From Cyanobium sp. AMD-g (GTDB taxonomy: Bacteria > Cyanobacteriota > Cyanobacteriia > PCC-6307 > Cyanobiaceae): a stretch of 64,000 bases of DNA. The translations under genes were made by a program, and so were the position numbers. The notes under the pieces were generated by a model that saw nothing but the letters and a program-made list of their open reading frames with translations, was not told the DNA's origin and did not search any database. Below, one piece after another: positions 42,096-50,218 of the stretch; positions within the stretch are counted from its first letter, which is position 1; each line of letters starts with the position of its first letter. The stretch covers positions 372,001 to 436,000 of the forward strand of contig NZ_JAGQCW010000002.1 in assembly GCF_024346395.1 (NCBI RefSeq). The letters are read 5' to 3'.

Positions 42096-42922
42096 GGCTG
42101 GTGCGGGACGGCGTGGGTGGCGGGATCGGCGGCGCTGAGGCTGCGCTGGCGCTCGAGGGCTTCGGCGCCCGTGAGCAGCGCCGAACCGACCAGCAGGGCA
42201 GCGAAGCCCCGGCGCAGGTGGCGATCCGACAGGTGCGGGGCCAGGGCCTGGCCGGCGATCGCCCCCACCAGCCCACCCACCACCAGGGGGCCGAGCAGCG
42301 GCAGGCCGGCCGTGGGCCAGTGCCCCAGGGCGGCCAGGGCCACGAGGCTGTTGGTGGCAATCAGGATCAGGCTGGTGCCGCTGGCCAGGGACATCGGCAG
42401 ACCGGCCAGCAGCACCAGGGCGGGCACGATGGCGAAGCCGCCGCCGACGCCGGCGATGCCGGTCAGCAGGCCCACCAGCACCCCCTGGCCCGCCAGGGCC
42501 AGGGGTGATCCCCCGGGTCGCGGGGCGGCGGTGGCGGTGCCGACCGTGCTGCGTGAGCGGCTGGAGAGCAACCAGGCGGCCACCAGGGCGGCGGCGGTGA
42601 ACACGGCCAGCTGTATGGGCTCGGAAACCTGGCCGTGCTTCACCAGGGTGCCTCCGATCCAGCTGCCCGCCAGGGCCGGCACCCCCAGGAGCAGGGCGGG
42701 CCGGGGCGCCACCTGGCGTCGCCGCAGGTAGGGGCCGGCATTGGCCAGCGCCAGCAGGGTGACGGCCAGGAGCGAGAGCGGCACCGCCTCGCGGGTGGGC
42801 AGCCCGGCGCCGCTGATCAGCAGGGGCAGCAGCAGGATCGAGCCGCCGGCCCCGAGCACCGCCAGCAGGAAGCCGATCAGGGCGCCCCCACCGGCCATCA
42901 GCAGCAGAACGGCCGCACTCAA
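42092..42922 (-). CDS. TSUP/TauE-SafE family membrane transporter
   Basis: 276 aa from a TTG at 42922, which includes the full first helix (AAVLLLMAGGGALIGFLLAVLGAGGS); the first ATG, at 42898, would cut it. Two four-helix repeats, the first with GAGGSILLLPLLI, the second with GLLTGIAGVGGGFAIVPALVLLAGL, are the signature of the family. It exports sulfite, sulfoacetate or other organosulfur anions, or imports similar ones. It is divergent from an ArsR gene, a layout also seen for sulfide- or metal-responsive regulators. Downstream genes are OsmC-like and GNAT. Confidence 0.88.
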   Translation of the reverse strand: MSAAVLLLMAGGGALIGFLLAVLGAGGSILLLPLLISGAGLPTREAVPLSLLAVTLLALANAGPYLRRRQVAPRPALLLGVPALAGSWIGGTLVKHGQVSEPIQLAVFTAAALVAAWLLSSRSRSTVGTATAAPRPGGSPLALAGQGVLVGLLTGIAGVGGGFAIVPALVLLAGLPMSLASGTSLILIATNSLVALAALGHWPTAGLPLLGPLVVGGLVGAIAGQALAPHLSDRHLRRGFAALLVGSALLTGAEALERQRSLSAADPATHAVPHQP

Positions 42923-43181
42923 GGACGCACCCGGTTCCAGGGCATCACGGCCAGCAGGCGGGCCATGCCGCAAACGGCGGCGGCCTGGGGGACGGGGGGA
43001 CCTGACGCCATGGACGCAACCTGCCTGGACATTTATGACTGTACACGCATACAACGACGAGGGAGTGGCAGCGGTGGCGCTGCAGGTCGCTGCAGAGGGC
43101 TGCTCCATTGCGGAACCGTTCCGCTCCCCACCACGGCCGGGGAAAGCCTGCATAATTCTTCTAGCGTCATAACCTTCTGTC
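42923..43181. promoter_or_regulatory. Divergent regulatory region between TauE/SafE and ArsR genes
   Basis: 259 nt. Near the ArsR start a candidate -10 CATAAT sits at 43151-43156, and two short direct repeats (GTCAT, at 43167 and 43178) flank AACCTTCT, just where an ArsR operator would lie. On the other side, TTTATGACTGTACACGCATA at about 43032-43051 is the most AT-rich part. No clear -35 box. Assignments are tentative. Confidence 0.35.
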
Positions 43182-43526
43182 ATGGGCGTTGCCGGCCCCG
43201 GTTCCATTCCCAGTCCTGAGCTGCTGGAGGAGTTCAGCCAGTTCTTCCGCCTGCTGAGTGAACCGGCCCGGCTCCAGCTGCTCTGCCATCTGCGCCAGGG
43301 TCCGGCCGATGTCGCCTCCCTGATCGAGGCCACCGGCTTCAGCCAGTCCCACATCAGCCGCCAGCTGTCCCAGCTGCAGCGGGCTGGCCTGGTGACCTGC
43401 GACCGGGACGGGGTCCGGCTCATCTACCGGGCCGACACCGAGCTGGTGGAGGAACTCTGCGACCTGGTTCAGAAACGCATGAAGCAACGCCTTCAGCAGC
43501 AGCTGGACCAGCTTCAGACCGCCTGA
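43182..43526 (+). CDS. ArsR/SmtB family transcriptional regulator
   Basis: 114 aa. Winged helix-turn-helix: FFRLLSEPARLQLLCHL, GPADVASLIEATGFSQSHIS then RQLSQLQRAGLVTCDRDGVR, and a C-terminal coiled coil (KRMKQRLQQQLDQLQ). The recognition helix FSQSHISRQLSQL is complete. No cysteine pair of the SmtB/CadC metal site is evident (the two cysteines are in the HTH helix CHL and CDRDG), so the signal may be redox or sulfide as for BigR/SqrR. It probably represses the divergent TauE gene. Confidence 0.9.
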   Translation: MGVAGPGSIPSPELLEEFSQFFRLLSEPARLQLLCHLRQGPADVASLIEATGFSQSHISRQLSQLQRAGLVTCDRDGVRLIYRADTELVEELCDLVQKRMKQRLQQQLDQLQTA

Positions 43527-43553
43527 GCGCGGCCGCGGCCTTGGGGCCCAGGA

Positions 43554-44105
43554 TCAGAGCCAGTGCACCGGGTAGGCGGAGGCGCCCCTGACCCCACGGC
43601 TGAACAGCCAGGCGAGCAGCACCAACAGCACGGAGCCGGAAAGCACGGGAAACAGCACGAAACCTGTTCCTGCCTTGAGGAAGACCCCGAGGAAGGCGAC
43701 GCCGCCGGCGGGTGGATGCAGGCAGCGGCACCGCTGTCCCACCACGATCGTGAGTCCCACGGCTAGGGCGACCCCCCAGGCACCATCCCAGCCGCCGCTC
43801 ACCACCAGCCAGGCGATCAGGCCCGCCAGTCCGTTGCCGAGCACGATGTTGCGGGGCTGGGCCAGGGGACTGCGGGGATGGCCGAACAGCAGCACCGAGG
43901 AGGCCCCGAGGGGAGCGGCCATCAGGAGGTAGCCGCTCCAGGCGCTGAGTCCGCCGAGCAGGCCCAGCGACAGCAGGGCCCCCAGCCAGGAGAAGGCCAG
44001 GTGGTCGCGGGTGAACCTCGGCTGGTAGGCCCGCCCCCGCTCCCGTTCGCCGTGAACGGAGGCCCTCAGCTGCCCCAGCCAGTGGCGAGCAACAGGGGAA
44101 TCCAT
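43554..44105 (-). CDS. HPP family membrane protein
   Basis: 183 aa from the ATG at 44105 (a frame to 44195 is open but adds only polar residues). Four membrane helices and the HPPAGG motif that names the family, here in CLHPPAGGVAFLG, plus GASSVLLFGHPRSPLAQPRN. HPP proteins in cyanobacteria include a nitrite transporter (NIT1 type). The role is not certain. It is between the ArsR gene and the cytochrome gene, divergent from the latter. Confidence 0.88.
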   Translation of the reverse strand: MDSPVARHWLGQLRASVHGERERGRAYQPRFTRDHLAFSWLGALLSLGLLGGLSAWSGYLLMAAPLGASSVLLFGHPRSPLAQPRNIVLGNGLAGLIAWLVVSGGWDGAWGVALAVGLTIVVGQRCRCLHPPAGGVAFLGVFLKAGTGFVLFPVLSGSVLLVLLAWLFSRGVRGASAYPVHWL

Positions 44106-44280
44106 CGATGCTTCAGGAAGGGGTCGGCCTTCGGCCGTCAACGTATCGGCCCGGAGGGTCATCTCAGGCCACCGGGGCATAGACGTGTGGATCATTGTCG
44201 CGATCCGCCTGTTCCAACCGTGTGGCAGCGGTCACCAAGACATCCATCAGACTGGTGCCGGGTCCTGCACCTGCCTGTCA

Positions 44281-44892
44281 GTGATCGCCACGTCCCCCTC
44301 CCCTGCCCGAGGCCCCAGCCCCCTGTGGACCCGGGCCTTCCACGCCTTCAACCTGCTGGTGCTTCTGCTGATGGCCGCTAGCGGCCTGCAGATCTACAAC
44401 GCCAATCCGGTTTTCGGCGGGAGGGAAGGGGCCACCGTGCCCGAGCTGTTCACCCTGGGCGGCTGGCTGGCCGGTGGCCGCGATTGGCACTTCGGCATCA
44501 TGGGTCTCTATGGGGCCAATCTGGGGCTCTGGATCGGTCTGCTGCTGCAGCGGCGCCATCGGCGACTGGCCGGTACGGGTGATCTGGGCACCCTGCGCAG
44601 CAGCGTCAACCCCCCCAGACGGCGCCTGGCCAGCCACCGGATCACGTACACCCTGATGCTGATCGTGCTGGCCTTCAGCCTGATCACCGGACTGGCCATG
44701 TACAAACCGGCCCAGTTGTGGTGGCTGGTGTCGCTGTTCGCCTTCGCCGAGCCCGCCGGTCACTCCAGCTGGCAGACCCTGCGGGTGTGTCACCTGGCCA
44801 CCATCCCGGCCATCGCCCTGCTGCTGGTGGCGCACGTGGTGCTCTCCTGGCGGGTGGGAGGCCTGCGGCTCTTGCGGGCGATGTTTCTCTGA
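44281..44892 (+). CDS. Cytochrome b561-like membrane haem protein, partner of a Mo oxidoreductase
   Basis: 203 aa starting at GTG 44281 (the frame is open from 44185, but the extra residues are atypical). Four membrane helices with histidines that would ligate two haems: FHAFNLLVLLL, HFGIMGLYGANLG, SHRITYTLMLIVLAFS and CHLATIPAIALLLVAHVVL. This is the bacterial b561/YedZ-like module that delivers electrons to or from the next gene. The Mo enzyme starts 17 nt later. Confidence 0.85.
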   Translation: MIATSPSPARGPSPLWTRAFHAFNLLVLLLMAASGLQIYNANPVFGGREGATVPELFTLGGWLAGGRDWHFGIMGLYGANLGLWIGLLLQRRHRRLAGTGDLGTLRSSVNPPRRRLASHRITYTLMLIVLAFSLITGLAMYKPAQLWWLVSLFAFAEPAGHSSWQTLRVCHLATIPAIALLLVAHVVLSWRVGGLRLLRAMFL

Positions 44893-44908
44893 AGGATGGT
44901 CCGCTGAG

Positions 44909-45619
44909 ATGGCTTCTTCCTCCGACCCCCTGAGTCGCCGCCGGTCCCTGGGCCTGCTGCTTGGGGGCGGCTCGTCCCTGCTGCTCGGTGGCTGTGCCCT
45001 CAACGACTGGAGCGAGACGGTGGGGGAGGCCACCCAGCCGCTGAACGAACGGATCGAGGCTCTGCTCCAGGGGAAGCGCAAGCTGCCCGAGTTCCGTCGC
45101 AGCCAGGTGGAGCCCACGGCCCTACTGATCAACAGCTTCAACGGCATGCCCGAGATCGCGCCTGGCAGCTACCGGCTGGCCGTCAACGGGGTGGTGAGCC
45201 GTCCGCTGCAGCTGGATCTGGCGGCCCTGGCCGCGCTGCCCCAGCAGGAGTGCGTCATCCGCCACGTCTGCGTGGAGGGCTGGGCGGCGATCGTCGCCTG
45301 GTCGGGACCGCGGCTGGCCGATGTGCTGGCCCTGGCGGGCCCCTCTCCCCTGGGCGCCTATCTGGCGATCCGATCGGCCGATCAGTACTTCGAAACCTGG
45401 GATCTGGCCTCCGCCCGGCACCCCCAGACCCTGCTCGCCACCCACATGAACGGGGTACCGCTGCCCGCGGCCAACGGCGCTCCTGTACGACTCGCCAGCC
45501 CCATCAAGCTCGGCTACAAGCAGAGCAAGTGGGTCACCGGCCTCGAACTGATGACCAGCCTGGGTGAACGGCTGGGCACCTGGGAGGACCAGGGCTACGA
45601 GTGGTTCGCCGGGCTCTGA
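44909..45619 (+). CDS. Molybdopterin-dependent oxidoreductase, sulfite oxidase/YedY (MsrP)-like
   Basis: 236 aa. An N-terminal twin-arginine-like stretch (SRRRSLGLLLGGGSSLLLGG) is joined to a lipobox with Cys29 (LLLGGCAL). The sulfite oxidase fold shows the Mo-ligating cysteine in RHVCVEGWAAIVAWSG (Cys121), and ANGAPVRLASPIKLGYKQSKWV. Length and lack of a dimer domain fit YedY/MsrP, a periplasmic sulfoxide reductase. The b561-type protein encoded upstream would supply electrons. It depends on the mobA/moaA/moaB products, although YedY enzymes use plain molybdopterin. Confidence 0.87.
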   Translation: MASSSDPLSRRRSLGLLLGGGSSLLLGGCALNDWSETVGEATQPLNERIEALLQGKRKLPEFRRSQVEPTALLINSFNGMPEIAPGSYRLAVNGVVSRPLQLDLAALAALPQQECVIRHVCVEGWAAIVAWSGPRLADVLALAGPSPLGAYLAIRSADQYFETWDLASARHPQTLLATHMNGVPLPAANGAPVRLASPIKLGYKQSKWVTGLELMTSLGERLGTWEDQGYEWFAGL

Positions 45620-45634
45620 GGGCTACGCCGGCCC

Positions 45635-46885
45635 TCAGGGCCGCACCAGCCCTGTGGGCACGTCCTTCTGGCCGGCTTCGCGCAGCAACTCCTGAATTGT
45701 CCGTTCGGAGGTGTCGTAGGCGCCTTCTCCGAAATGAGTACGCCGGATACGGCCCTGGCTGTCGATGAAATAGAAGGCCGGCCAGTACCTGTTGTTGAAG
45801 GATTTCCAGATGGCGAAGTTGTTGTCGATCACCACCGGATAGGTGAGGCCCAGCTTGCGGACGGCGGCTCGCACATTGCCGAGGTCGCGCTCGAAGGCGA
45901 ACTCGGGGGAATGAACACCGATCACTACCAGGCCGTGGTCCTTGTACTTGCTGGCCCAGGCCCGCACATGGGGCAGGGTGCGCAGGCAGTTGATGCAGGA
46001 GTAGGTCCAGATGTCCACCAGCACCACCTTCCCCCAGAGCTGGTCGCGGCTGAGGGGCGGCGAATTGAGCCAGGTGGCCCCCTTCGGAAAGGGCGGCAGC
46101 GTGCCCAGCACGGGCAGGCGGCTCAACGCAGGGGCGCTCTCGCTGGCTGCCTCGGGGGGCGGAATTCTGGCGAGCAGGGCCTGCTCGAGTCGGTTGGTGT
46201 CCGCCAGGGCCCAGCCGGCGAAGGCGGTCTGTTCCAGGCCCATGGTGCTCACCCCCACCGCCGCAAGCACGGCGGCCCCCAGCCCGCGGCGCAGCCAGAC
46301 ACCGGCCCCCAGCGAGCGTCTGAGAGTGTTGGCCAGTCGACCGCCGGCCAGCAGTGCTACCGCCAGGGAGGTGGCAGCACCCAGGCCGTAGGCCAGCAGG
46401 AGCAGCAGGGCGGTGCCGGTGTTGTCCCCCCGCAGGGCCGCTCCGGTGAGGATCATCCCAAGGATCGGCCCGGCGCACGGAGCCCACAGCAGCCCAACCG
46501 CCACCCCCAGCAGGGCCGAGGCGGCGATGGCCTCGCCCCGCCGTTGCGCTCGATCGGAGCGGCGCGAAAGGCTGGCGCCCAGGCTTACCAAGGGCCGGCT
46601 GAGTCGATCGGCCAAGGCCGGCCAGAGCAACGCGAGGCCGAACAGGGCCAGCAGCGCCAGGGCCGCCATCCGCCCCCACCGGTGGGCCTGCACCACCCAG
46701 CTGCCGCCCAGGACCGCCAGGCTCGCCATGGCGGCGAAGGTCAACACCATGCCGGCCAGCAGGGGCAGGGTGTTGCTCCGGAAGGAATGACCCACCCGGC
46801 TGAACACGAAGGGCAGCACAGGCAGGATGCAGGGGCTAAGGATGGTCAGCAGGCCGGCGAGATAGGCCAGCAAGGGCAGGGCCAT
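45635..46885 (-). CDS. CcdA/DsbD-type membrane protein fused to a thioredoxin-like (TlpA) domain
   Basis: 416 aa from the ATG at 46885. Residues ~1-225 are a CcdA-like membrane domain: LTILSPCILPVLPFVFSRVG with the cysteine of the first repeat and LLWAPCAGPILGMILTG with the second. Residues ~285-416 form a periplasmic thioredoxin domain with VDIWTYSCINCLRTLPHVRAW (CxxC variant CINC) and VVIGVHSPEF. The pair passes reducing equivalents across the membrane to periplasmic disulfides, for example for cytochrome maturation. Located next to the Mo/b561 genes but on the other strand. Confidence 0.88.
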   Translation of the reverse strand: MALPLLAYLAGLLTILSPCILPVLPFVFSRVGHSFRSNTLPLLAGMVLTFAAMASLAVLGGSWVVQAHRWGRMAALALLALFGLALLWPALADRLSRPLVSLGASLSRRSDRAQRRGEAIAASALLGVAVGLLWAPCAGPILGMILTGAALRGDNTGTALLLLLAYGLGAATSLAVALLAGGRLANTLRRSLGAGVWLRRGLGAAVLAAVGVSTMGLEQTAFAGWALADTNRLEQALLARIPPPEAASESAPALSRLPVLGTLPPFPKGATWLNSPPLSRDQLWGKVVLVDIWTYSCINCLRTLPHVRAWASKYKDHGLVVIGVHSPEFAFERDLGNVRAAVRKLGLTYPVVIDNNFAIWKSFNNRYWPAFYFIDSQGRIRRTHFGEGAYDTSERTIQELLREAGQKDVPTGLVRP

Positions 46886-46935
46886 GGTGGGAGGGGAAAG
46901 GAAGACCCTGGCCCGCGGGGACTGTGGCGCCGCCC

Positions 46936-47655
46936 TCAGGGGGCTGCGGGAGCCACCGCTGGAGTGGGTGACGGGCAGCGCATCGCCTTGTAGTCGCAGG
47001 CGTAGACGGTGGCTTTCTGCCAGCTGAGCGGAATCTCGAGCAGATCCCTGGGCCCTGTGAGGCCCTGGGCGAGGAAGATCAGCGCCGCCAGGAGGTTGGC
47101 GCTGATGTGCAGCCGTCGCCAGCGCAGGTGCCGGTGGATCTCGGGGCGGCTGGCCACCGAGAACAGCATCAGCCCGACCAGACCGATGCCCCCCCAGAAA
47201 TGCGACTGCCAGAACACCGGTTCCAGGGGGTTGTCGCTGCGACGGAACACCTCGGGCTGCAGGCCCAGGCCGATCGCTCCGGCCCAGCAGAGCAGGGCGA
47301 AGCTGGCCCGGTAGAGGGGCCGCTTCACGCGCCACAGCGCGGCCAGCGCCACCACCGAGCCGGCCAGCACTAGCACCAGCATCGCCAGCCTCGGCAGTCC
47401 CCCCTCGAAGGCCGCCAGGGGGTGCTTCGTCGCGATCACCACCGCTTCGGCGATCAACACGATCGCCACCACGGCCGCAGCCAACCACTGGCCCAGATCG
47501 ACATGGTCCCGGCCCACGGTGGGGGGATGCTTGACCTGGGTGAGGCGGCGGTCACGGGTCTGGCGCGCCAAGCGCAGCACCATGCCCAGCAGGGGGTAGA
47601 CGAGCACCACCGCCAGGGCGGGGTGGAGCAGCCAGAGCCAGTCAACGGCGTTCAT
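46936..47655 (-). CDS. DUF4079 membrane protein
   Basis: 239 aa, about six membrane helices. LLHPALAVVLVYPLLGMVLRL at the start, and HKxHPxxxG-type loop KHPPTVGRDHVDLGQWL, then FWGGIGLVGLMLFSV and LRWRRLHISANLLAALIFL. DUF4079 proteins are nearly restricted to cyanobacteria and plants; their conserved histidines suggest haem binding as in b561-like proteins. Function unknown. It lies 7 nt downstream of the start of the DM13 gene region, same strand. Confidence 0.87.
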   Translation of the reverse strand: MNAVDWLWLLHPALAVVLVYPLLGMVLRLARQTRDRRLTQVKHPPTVGRDHVDLGQWLAAAVVAIVLIAEAVVIATKHPLAAFEGGLPRLAMLVLVLAGSVVALAALWRVKRPLYRASFALLCWAGAIGLGLQPEVFRRSDNPLEPVFWQSHFWGGIGLVGLMLFSVASRPEIHRHLRWRRLHISANLLAALIFLAQGLTGPRDLLEIPLSWQKATVYACDYKAMRCPSPTPAVAPAAP

Positions 47656-47662
47656 CCGCGGC

Positions 47663-48166
47663 TCAGGGCTTGAGGGGTGCCCAGGCCATGGTGGCGTTGA
47701 ACTTCTGGCACCAGATCAGCACCGATTTCTGGGCCTTGAGGTCGATCGAGGCGGGGATCACGTAGCTCTGGCCCCCCTTGCTGGATTTCAGCTTCGAGAG
47801 CAGCGTGTAGCTGCCGGGCTTGAGGGGAAAGGCGGGAGCCTTGCTCATCGCCAGGGGCGTGGCGGAGGGGCTGAAGGCCACCCAGAGATCGGGGGCCATG
47901 TCGTTGGTCTTGAAGTCGCCGCTGAGGGTGAGCACCGTCCTGCCGCCCTGCTCGCTGATCGAGAAGCCGCCGCTGACCGGAGCCTCCGCCTTGCGGAAGC
48001 TGCCGCTGGCCTTCGCCATGGCCTGGGCCACCGAACCCAGGACGGGGGTGATCGGCGCGACCTGGGGGAGGCCGAGGCTGCGGGCGGGGAGGACGGTGCC
48101 GGAGAAGGCCGCCGCCGCCACCAGGGTGAGGGCGCCGGTGAGGACGGTGCGGGGGGAGCGGGTCAT
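47663..48166 (-). CDS. DM13 domain-containing exported protein
   Basis: 167 aa from the ATG at 48166. Signal peptide (RTVLTGALTLVAAAAFSGTV). The mature part has a DM13-like fold (~residues 60-165): VSGGFSISEQGGRTVLTLSG, DMAPDLWVAFS, and a closing QKSVLIWCQKFNATMAWAPL, with the conserved Cys near the C terminus. DM13 is proposed to be a redox domain accepting electrons from a DOMON/b561 partner; DUF4079 immediately downstream is a natural candidate. Confidence 0.82.
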   Translation of the reverse strand: MTRSPRTVLTGALTLVAAAAFSGTVLPARSLGLPQVAPITPVLGSVAQAMAKASGSFRKAEAPVSGGFSISEQGGRTVLTLSGDFKTNDMAPDLWVAFSPSATPLAMSKAPAFPLKPGSYTLLSKLKSSKGGQSYVIPASIDLKAQKSVLIWCQKFNATMAWAPLKP

Positions 48167-48276
48167 GGTGAATGCGGTGTGAGGGGCGAGGGACAGGCCG
48201 GGCGTTGCGTCGCCAGAACCCGCGCTCACCAGCAGATACCCCTGACCGGCCGCTCCGGATTGGATCCGGAGCCGGT

Positions 48277-49197
48277 TCAGGTGATCGGCACGGTGCGGTC
48301 GAGGGCGTCGAGATTCACCAGGCGGCGCCCCCGGCTGTCGATGGACACCAGATCGGCGAAGGTCCGGCCCTGGAGAATGTTCTCGATGCGGTAGTGGTGG
48401 ACCTGGAGCAGTGACGATCCCGTCACTTCGTCGGAACCCTCCACCAGCACCATCAGGGCACCGCTGACCCGGGCGATAGCGTCAAGACCCAGCTGGACAA
48501 GGGGACTCTCCGGGGTGAGCGGATGGCTCAGCACCGCCGTCACATGCAGCTGGGGCGTGGAGGCGTTCAGCAGCGGCAGCGGGTGCACACGGCGTTGCCA
48601 CAGCCCCGGTTCCACTTCCTCATCGACGAACAGGGCCATCGTGTACGACACCTTCAACCAGTAGCTGGGGTCGGCGGTGACGAAGCGGCAGCTGAGGTGA
48701 CCACCGGGCCAGGAGCTCAGGCACAGCTGGCGGCTGAAGCGCAACGGGGAATCCACCTGGGTGAAGCGCAGGAAGAACAGGCCCGTGACCATGGCGGTGG
48801 TCAGGATGCCGACGATCCGCTGGCCCGCCGCCAGGCCCAGGGTGTAGGGGGAGTTGACCCCGGCGGACTGGAAACTGGCGCTGAACATGTTCTGCAGGGC
48901 GAAGATGCCGCTCGCAGACAACCCCATCGCCCCGTCGGCCTCCACATGGCCTGGATCCAGCTGAAACGCCAAAGCGAAGATCAGCACCTCCGCCAGGTAG
49001 ATCAGCGTCATCGCCAGAAAGAAGACCGGCCAGGGCATCCGCATCGCCATCGACACCGGCTGGCGCCAGAGGCTGGTCCAGGGGCTGCGCTGGTGGTCGA
49101 GTGTGCGGCGCGCCGGCCGTGACAGCTGGCTCAGGATCGTGGGGAGGCGCACAACAACGACCCGATGTCGACGCCCGGAACAGTAGGAGCGCTCCAT
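48277..49197 (-). CDS. Inward-rectifier K+ channel-like (Kir) protein lacking a canonical selectivity filter
   Basis: 306 aa from the ATG at 49197; later GTG codons at ~residues 13-16 are alternatives. The Kir order is clear: slide helix SPWTSLWRQPV, TM1 ~57-78 (VFFLAMTLIYLAEVLIFALA), pore helix ~98-110, TM2 ~123-143 (GQRIVGILTTAMVTGLFFLR), the short linker QVDSPLRFSRQ, and a beta-sheet C-terminal domain ending with GRTFADLVSIDSRGRRLVNL. The expected TVGYG filter is replaced by SFQSAGVNSP (~108-117), so potassium selectivity is doubtful. Function unknown; it is divergent from an EamA transporter, with 9 nt between the starts. Confidence 0.75.
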   Translation of the reverse strand: MERSYCSGRRHRVVVVRLPTILSQLSRPARRTLDHQRSPWTSLWRQPVSMAMRMPWPVFFLAMTLIYLAEVLIFALAFQLDPGHVEADGAMGLSASGIFALQNMFSASFQSAGVNSPYTLGLAAGQRIVGILTTAMVTGLFFLRFTQVDSPLRFSRQLCLSSWPGGHLSCRFVTADPSYWLKVSYTMALFVDEEVEPGLWQRRVHPLPLLNASTPQLHVTAVLSHPLTPESPLVQLGLDAIARVSGALMVLVEGSDEVTGSSLLQVHHYRIENILQGRTFADLVSIDSRGRRLVNLDALDRTVPIT

Positions 49198-49206
49198 CCT
49201 GGGCAG

Positions 49207-50205
49207 ATGACGGTGCCGATTTCGATGGGCAGCACTCGGCGGCCGGTCCCGGGTCTGCTGCCGCTGCTGCTCTATGTGCTGCTGCGGGGGCTGGATGCCA
49301 CCGTGCTCAAGGGACTGCAGGAGCTCGGTCTGGCCAATCCGGTGCAGGGCGAGAACCCGATCAGTTTCTGCAACGTGTTCTTCCTGGCCCAGCTCACGGT
49401 GGCTCTGGCGGCGCTGATCCCCGGACGGCGCAGCCTGGGCAACGACCTGGCGCAGCTGGGGCCAGCTGACCGGCGCCTGCTCGCCCTCCACGGCGGCCTG
49501 GGCCTGTTCCTCGGGCCCGTGGCCTACTACCTCGCCCTGGAATCCCTGTCGGTGATCAGCCAGACGCTGCTGTTCGCCCTGGTGTTGCCCGTCTCCGCCG
49601 TGCTGGCGCGCTGGCTGCTCGGGGAGGCGCTCCCCGCCGGCTTCCGGCTCAGCCTGGTGCTGATCGGTGCCGGGCTGGTGCTGCCCCAGGCAGCCACGGC
49701 CATGGGCAGCGGCCGGATGGATGACGCCGCCGGCCTCGCGTGGGCCCTGGTGGGGGTGCTGGCCTTCGCCGGCTCGGCCGTCAGCGGCCGCGCCATCGCC
49801 GCCCGCCGCTGGCCGGCATCGGTGGCTGTCGGCGTTCCCACCCTGCTGAGCGCCCTGGTCTTCGCGGCCATCGCCCTGGTGCTGTTCGGACCGCAGCATT
49901 TCCTGCTGTTGCGCCTCTGGTGGGTGGTGGGGGTGATCGGCCTCTACGCCATCACCCTCTCCCTGGGCCGCGAACTGGCCTTGCGCCAGGCCTATCGCCG
50001 CTGCAGCGTGGCGGTCGTCTCCCTCTGGAGCTCCCTGGCCCTGGTGGTGGCGGTCCTCAGCGCCGCCCTGTTGCTGGGGGAACCGCTGGGCATCCCCGTG
50101 CTGGCCGGTGCGGCCCTGGTGCTGGCCGGTGTGTTCGTCAGCCGCCGGCCGGGCCCCATCCGATCGCGGCCTTCGCCGGTATCCGAAGCACGGCACCCCC
50201 GCTGA
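49207..50205 (+). CDS. EamA (DMT superfamily) transporter
   Basis: 332 aa, ten membrane helices in two EamA repeats (~residues 15-150 and 175-320). Typical features: LRGLDATVLKGLQ, ALESLSVISQTLLFALVLPVS, and WSSLALVVAVLSAALLLGEP closing each half. It moves an unknown small molecule across the inner membrane. The ATG at 49207 was chosen over 49165, because the latter would overlap the divergent gene. The C-terminal tail is Arg/Pro-rich. The sigma factor gene starts 13 nt later. Confidence 0.88.
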   Translation: MTVPISMGSTRRPVPGLLPLLLYVLLRGLDATVLKGLQELGLANPVQGENPISFCNVFFLAQLTVALAALIPGRRSLGNDLAQLGPADRRLLALHGGLGLFLGPVAYYLALESLSVISQTLLFALVLPVSAVLARWLLGEALPAGFRLSLVLIGAGLVLPQAATAMGSGRMDDAAGLAWALVGVLAFAGSAVSGRAIAARRWPASVAVGVPTLLSALVFAAIALVLFGPQHFLLLRLWWVVGVIGLYAITLSLGRELALRQAYRRCSVAVVSLWSSLALVVAVLSAALLLGEPLGIPVLAGAALVLAGVFVSRRPGPIRSRPSPVSEARHPR

Positions 50206-50218
50206 ACACCCCCCGGTC

